Notes under the pieces: generated by a model | Database searches by the model: none | The model's input: the letters and a program-made list of their open reading frames with translations, nothing else | What the model was told of the DNA's origin: nothing | Made by a program: the position numbers and the translations under genes | In this document: positions 5,238 to 8,594 of the stretch, one piece after another | Numbering within the stretch: the first letter of the stretch is position 1 | How the letters are laid out: the number at the start of each line of letters is the position of its first letter | From: Pseudomonadota bacterium | GTDB taxonomy: Bacteria; Pseudomonadota; Alphaproteobacteria; Rhizobiales; Hyphomicrobiaceae | Direction: 5' to 3' | DNA length: 8,594 bases | Assembly: GCA_023430845.1 (NCBI GenBank) | Contig: JAEYYJ010000310.1 | Span: 1 to 8,594, forward strand

Positions 5238-7235
5238 TCAATTGCGAATGGCGTCGGATGCAGAGCGGGGAGCGTGTTGCAGGTTTCGCGTTTCGTGTAT
5301 CTGCGCGTCGGGTGCCTCTGCCGCCGCCGGCGCAGTGAATGGTCGTTCGACAGATCGGATCGGGTCGAAAAGCAGGCGCAGACCATTGAGCACGACCAGA
5401 ACCGTGCCGCCCTCATGGCCGACGACAGCTAGCGGCAACGGCAGATCGAAGAACAGCGCGCCGGACACCAGCACCAACATCGCGCCGATCGCGAAGGTCA
5501 AATTTTGGCGAATGATACGCGCCGTGCGCCGCGCAAGCCTGTGCGCGGACGCCAACCGCGCCATGTCCTCCGACAGCAAGGCGACATCAGCGGCCTGAAC
5601 CGCCACTTCGCTGCCGGCCGCCCCCATGGCGATGCCCACATCCGCCCTGGCCAGGGCCGCCGCATCGTTGACGCCATCGCCGACAAACGCAACCTTCCCC
5701 GTGCGCGTCATGGCATCGACAAGGCGCACCTTGTCGTGCGGCAGCAGATCCGCCTCGATATCCTCCGCGGACAGGCCGAGTTCCTTGCCAACACGCAGGG
5801 CGACAGGCCGCCGATCACCCGTCATCATCGTGATCCGGGTAATTCCCGCCTCTCGTAATGAAACGAGCGCGTCGCGCGACGTGTTCCGGATGGCGTCGGC
5901 GACCGTGACGGCCCCGAGAACCTCAGAACCGCGTCCCATCCAGATGACGGTCTCCGCCCCGCCCGTCATGTCCTTGAACGCAGAGTCCGTGACATCGCCG
6001 CCCATGCGCGCCACCATGCGTGGATTGCCCGCCCAGATCTCGCCCGCCGGATCGCGCCCCGTGATGCCCTCGCTCGGATGCGCGGTCACATCGGACATGG
6101 TGGCGGGCGTGAGTGCCCGCCGCTCAGCTTCGCGGCGAACCGCGGCGGCGATGCCATGTTCAGAATGCGCCTCCAGTCCCGCCAACAGCCTGATGAACTC
6201 GCTCTCCGGCATCGTCGGCGACACGATAGCGGTCACCTCAGGCTGGCCGGTGGTCAATGTTCCGGTCTTGTCGAACGCGAACTGGGTGACCGCGGCAAAA
6301 CTCTCGAGCGCCGCTCCGCCCTTGAACAGCACGCCGCCGCGCGCCGAGGCCGAGAGAGCGGAGAGAATAGCTGCCGGAACGCTGATGACGATCGCGCAGG
6401 GGCTGGCTGCAACCAGGATGACGGCTGCGCGGTAGATCGCGTCCTGCCATTCCCGGCCCAGGCCCAAGAGCACGCCCAGAATCACGCTTGAACCCACCAG
6501 CACGGCCACGGTGTAGCGTTGGCCGAACCAGGCGCTGAACCGTTCCGACGGCGCACGCGCGGCTTGCGCCTCCGTCACCAGCTTGATCATGCGCGCGACG
6601 GTGCTGTCACTAGACGTGGCGGTGACGCGCATCTCCAGAACCGCACTGTGGTTGACGGTGGCCTCGAATACTTTCGCACCGGCCGCTTTGCGTACCGGCA
6701 TCGATTCACCGGTGACAGTCGACTCATCGAGATGGCCGTCGCCCGTGAGGATGATCCCATCGACGGGGATCTTGGCGCCCGGCCGGACGACCAGCACGTC
6801 TCCCACGTCAAGCGCTGCGATCTTGACCTCCTCGATATCGCCCGACGCGGCCTTGCGCAGCGCTGTCTCGGGTCTGAGCGCCAGAAGCGCTTCGACCTCG
6901 CGCCGCGCACGGCCCATGGCCAGCGTTTCCAACGTTGTCGAGATGCTGAACAGGAACAGCAGGACCGCGCCTTCCGCGGGTGCACCCACAGCGGCCGCAG
7001 CAAGCGCCGCAATGACCATCAGAAGATCGATATCAAGAGTGCGCTCGCGCCAAAGCTCGACCAGCGCACGCCTGGCCGCCGGAAGCCCTCCGGCGATATA
7101 GACGAGGCCAAAACCGACCGCCCCGAGACTGGCGGCGTCCAGGTACGGTGCAGCGAAACCGACCACGATCCCGACGAGGGTTAGCGCACTGAGTACGATG
7201 CTGATCCGCTCGGCGGTACGGTCGCTCATTTCCAT
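5238..7235 (-). CDS. Heavy-metal-translocating P-type ATPase, P1B-4 (cobalt/iron/zinc) type
   Basis: 665-residue inner-membrane pump that uses ATP to export a transition metal. All core motifs are present: actuator TGES (175-178), phosphorylation site DKTGT (D322-T326), TGD (472-474), P-domain Lys 502 and GDGVND (519-524). Metal specificity is read from SPC (278-280) in the membrane segment before the P domain and HEGGT (607-611) in the last membrane segment. This pair is diagnostic of P1B-4 pumps (CoaT/CtpD-like), which move Co(II), Fe(II) and sometimes Zn or Ni. As usual for that class, there is no N-terminal CxxC metal-binding domain. I see eight hydrophobic segments. The nucleotide-domain motif normally SEHP reads SEHG (358-361). 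The C-terminal tail after about 627 is short and has no hemerythrin-like domain. The start may be ATG 7235 or 7229; neither has a strong ribosome binding site. A permease lies 128 bases upstream on the same strand. Confidence 0.9.
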   Translation of the reverse strand: MEMSDRTAERISIVLSALTLVGIVVGFAAPYLDAASLGAVGFGLVYIAGGLPAARRALVELWRERTLDIDLLMVIAALAAAAVGAPAEGAVLLFLFSISTTLETLAMGRARREVEALLALRPETALRKAASGDIEEVKIAALDVGDVLVVRPGAKIPVDGIILTGDGHLDESTVTGESMPVRKAAGAKVFEATVNHSAVLEMRVTATSSDSTVARMIKLVTEAQAARAPSERFSAWFGQRYTVAVLVGSSVILGVLLGLGREWQDAIYRAAVILVAASPCAIVISVPAAILSALSASARGGVLFKGGAALESFAAVTQFAFDKTGTLTTGQPEVTAIVSPTMPESEFIRLLAGLEAHSEHGIAAAVRREAERRALTPATMSDVTAHPSEGITGRDPAGEIWAGNPRMVARMGGDVTDSAFKDMTGGAETVIWMGRGSEVLGAVTVADAIRNTSRDALVSLREAGITRITMMTGDRRPVALRVGKELGLSAEDIEADLLPHDKVRLVDAMTRTGKVAFVGDGVNDAAALARADVGIAMGAAGSEVAVQAADVALLSEDMARLASAHRLARRTARIIRQNLTFAIGAMLVLVSGALFFDLPLPLAVVGHEGGTVLVVLNGLRLLFDPIRSVERPFTAPAAAEAPDAQIHETRNLQHAPRSASDAIRN

Positions 7236-7251
7236 CTTTGCCAGTCAAATT

Positions 7252-7316
7252 GTTCTTCGACAACAGTCGCATGAAGACGCATGCCGTGTCGCAATTTTCA
7301 ACCACGTTCGAAGAAC
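7252..7316 (-). promoter_or_regulatory. Inverted repeats in front of the metal ATPase gene (candidate operator)
   Basis: GTTCTTCGA (7252-7260) and TCGAAGAAC (7308-7316) are a perfect 9-bp inverted pair 47 bases apart. The distal copy is itself a small dyad, CGTTC-GAA-GAACG (7305-7317). The proximal copy begins 17 bases before the ATPase start. Two related sites flanking a promoter region would suit a dimeric metal-responsive repressor, but no regulator gene is in the window. Alternatively the distal dyad, together with CCC-GAAA-GGG (7318-7327), is part of the 3' end of the permease transcript. Confidence 0.3.
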
Positions 7317-7363
7317 GCCCGAAAGGGAGGCGTTAATCTGATCGGATCAGCGTTGTCGTCGCG

Positions 7364-8563
7364 TCACGAAACGGTCGCCGCCGCAATCATCCCAACCGAA
7401 AGAACCGCGCCGGCAAGCGGCACCCACCGCGGCACCGCGAAGATGCCTTCACCGGCCGGCCGCCGCCCCTGTATGCGCCAAAGTGCGATGTCGACGGCCG
7501 CAAAAACGCCGAGCGTCAAAGCGTTCGCCAACGCCAGAAGGTGTTCGAACGGCATGAGAAGAGCCGTAACCAGTACGATGCCGCCCGCCATCACCGTGGC
7601 CTCCACTGGCGTTCGCGTGCGCGGATTGACGAGGCCGAGAACGGCTGGCAGCTGCTGGCGTTGCGCCATGCCGTAGAACAGCCGCGCCAGCATCATGATC
7701 TCGACCAGGACCCCATTGGCGACCGCCAACGCACCGACCGCAGCGAACAGCGTCGCATAAGAGCCTTGAAACAGATCGAGCAGCGGGCTCTCGCCGCCGC
7801 GGCCGGAAAATACAAGCGATGCCGCGACCACGACATACAGAAGCGTGCTCACCAGGATCGCGCCGATAATGGCATAAGGTACGGTGCGACGCGGGTTCTC
7901 GGTCTCCTCCGCCATGTTCACGAGGCTTTCAAAGCCGATAAAGGCGAAGAATGCGATGAAGGCGCCGGCAACGACGCCCTGCCACGCAGCAAGGTTCGAC
8001 GGCAACATGGCCGCGACATCGAAGCTCGGCGCGGCGAGAAATCCCGCCCACGCGGCGATGACGAGGCCCAAGATCTCAAGCGTACCGATCACGGCTGCGA
8101 ACATGGCGCTCTCCCGCACGCCGGCAATGGCGAGCAAGGTGAAGGCAATGACCAAGAGCGCGATCAGGGCTGCCGGCGGCAGACGGATGAAGACGGAAAG
8201 ATAATGCACGGCGCCGCTTGCAATTGAGGCGGCGGCGACCGCCACCGCTAATGTCAGCGCCACACCGGTGATCTGTGCAGCACGGTCGGAACCAAAACCC
8301 TCCTTGACAAAGGCGACGGCGCCGGCCGCTTCCGGGAAGCGGCTGGACAGTTCGGCGTAGCATAAGCCTGTCAGGCCCGCCGTGATGCCGGCGAGCAAGA
8401 AGGACAGAGGTGCTGCCGGACCAACGCGCTCGATGACAGAAGCGATCGCAACAAAGATGCCCGCGCCCACGATGACGGCGAGCCCGTACAAGAGGAGTGG
8501 CCACAAGGTGAGCGAGCGTCGCAAGCCGACGTGCGCGGGTGTTTGATTAACTTCAATGGTCAT
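7364..8563 (-). CDS. APC superfamily permease (amino acid/polyamine type)
   Basis: 399-residue inner-membrane transporter of the amino acid-polyamine-organocation superfamily. Membrane segment 1 carries the unwound-helix motif GAGIF at about residues 33-37. Segment 6 carries FFAFIGFES followed by an AEETENPRRTVPYAI loop, a strong signature of CAT/YfnA-like amino-acid permeases. I count eleven hydrophobic segments, and the protein stops within or right after the eleventh, so it is slightly short for a family usually having twelve. The chosen start is ATG 8563 with GGGGG 5 bases upstream; an in-frame GTG at 8581 is less likely. The substrate cannot be told. The metal ATPase follows 128 bases downstream on the same strand, so read-through is possible, but no shared function is evident. 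Confidence 0.85.
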   Translation of the reverse strand: MTIEVNQTPAHVGLRRSLTLWPLLLYGLAVIVGAGIFVAIASVIERVGPAAPLSFLLAGITAGLTGLCYAELSSRFPEAAGAVAFVKEGFGSDRAAQITGVALTLAVAVAAASIASGAVHYLSVFIRLPPAALIALLVIAFTLLAIAGVRESAMFAAVIGTLEILGLVIAAWAGFLAAPSFDVAAMLPSNLAAWQGVVAGAFIAFFAFIGFESLVNMAEETENPRRTVPYAIIGAILVSTLLYVVVAASLVFSGRGGESPLLDLFQGSYATLFAAVGALAVANGVLVEIMMLARLFYGMAQRQQLPAVLGLVNPRTRTPVEATVMAGGIVLVTALLMPFEHLLALANALTLGVFAAVDIALWRIQGRRPAGEGIFAVPRWVPLAGAVLSVGMIAAATVS

Positions 8564-8594
8564 TCCAGCCCCCAAGCACACCGAAACTCAATGA

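Noticed and set aside
5626..7184. Several long plus-strand frames opposite the metal ATPase
   Set aside because: Compositional shadows; the minus-strand frame contains every P-type ATPase motif.
7272..7301. TTGAAA (minus strand, 7301-7296) as the -35 box of an ATPase promoter
   Set aside because: No acceptable -10 sequence lies at the expected spacing.

Overview
The window is GC-rich (well over half G+C by eye) and its genes look alphaproteobacterial, probably Hyphomicrobiales. This rests on family resemblance and base composition only; there is no rRNA or other taxonomic marker. I see six protein genes, one of them cut by the left edge, and no tRNA, rRNA, CRISPR array, insertion sequence, integrase or relaxase.

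Layout. Positions 1-701 (+) hold the C-terminal part of an acetamidase/formamidase-family amidohydrolase. A 390-base structured leader (702-1092) precedes an ArdC-type antirestriction protein (1093-2004, +), which has an N-terminal ssDNA-binding-type domain and a HELTH zinc-metallopeptidase domain. A near-perfect terminator-like hairpin follows, then about 430 bases dense in inverted repeats (2041-2474). On the opposite strand, converging on ardC, are two tandem PcfJ-like genes (3903-4895, then 2475-3842). They are clearly paralogous but divergent. Next, all on the minus strand, come a P1B-4-type heavy-metal (Co/Fe/Zn class) P-type ATPase (5238-7235) and an APC-superfamily amino-acid/polyamine-type permease (7364-8563).

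Interpretation. The outer genes (amidohydrolase, metal pump, permease) look like ordinary metabolic and transport functions. The middle block of about 4.2 kb (ardC plus the PcfJ-like pair, with unusually structured spacers) looks like accessory cargo. ArdC helps incoming DNA escape restriction, and PcfJ is a family of unknown function first named from a conjugative plasmid, so a link to plasmid or integrative-element establishment is reasonable but inferred. The most distinctive points are the PcfJ-like pair, whose 62-residue core aligns without gaps; the long acidic, tryptophan-containing tail on only one of them; and the hairpin-rich segments on both sides of ardC, which could be structured RNA or regulatory DNA. 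The metal pump also carries an HG dipeptide where P1B ATPases normally have HP.
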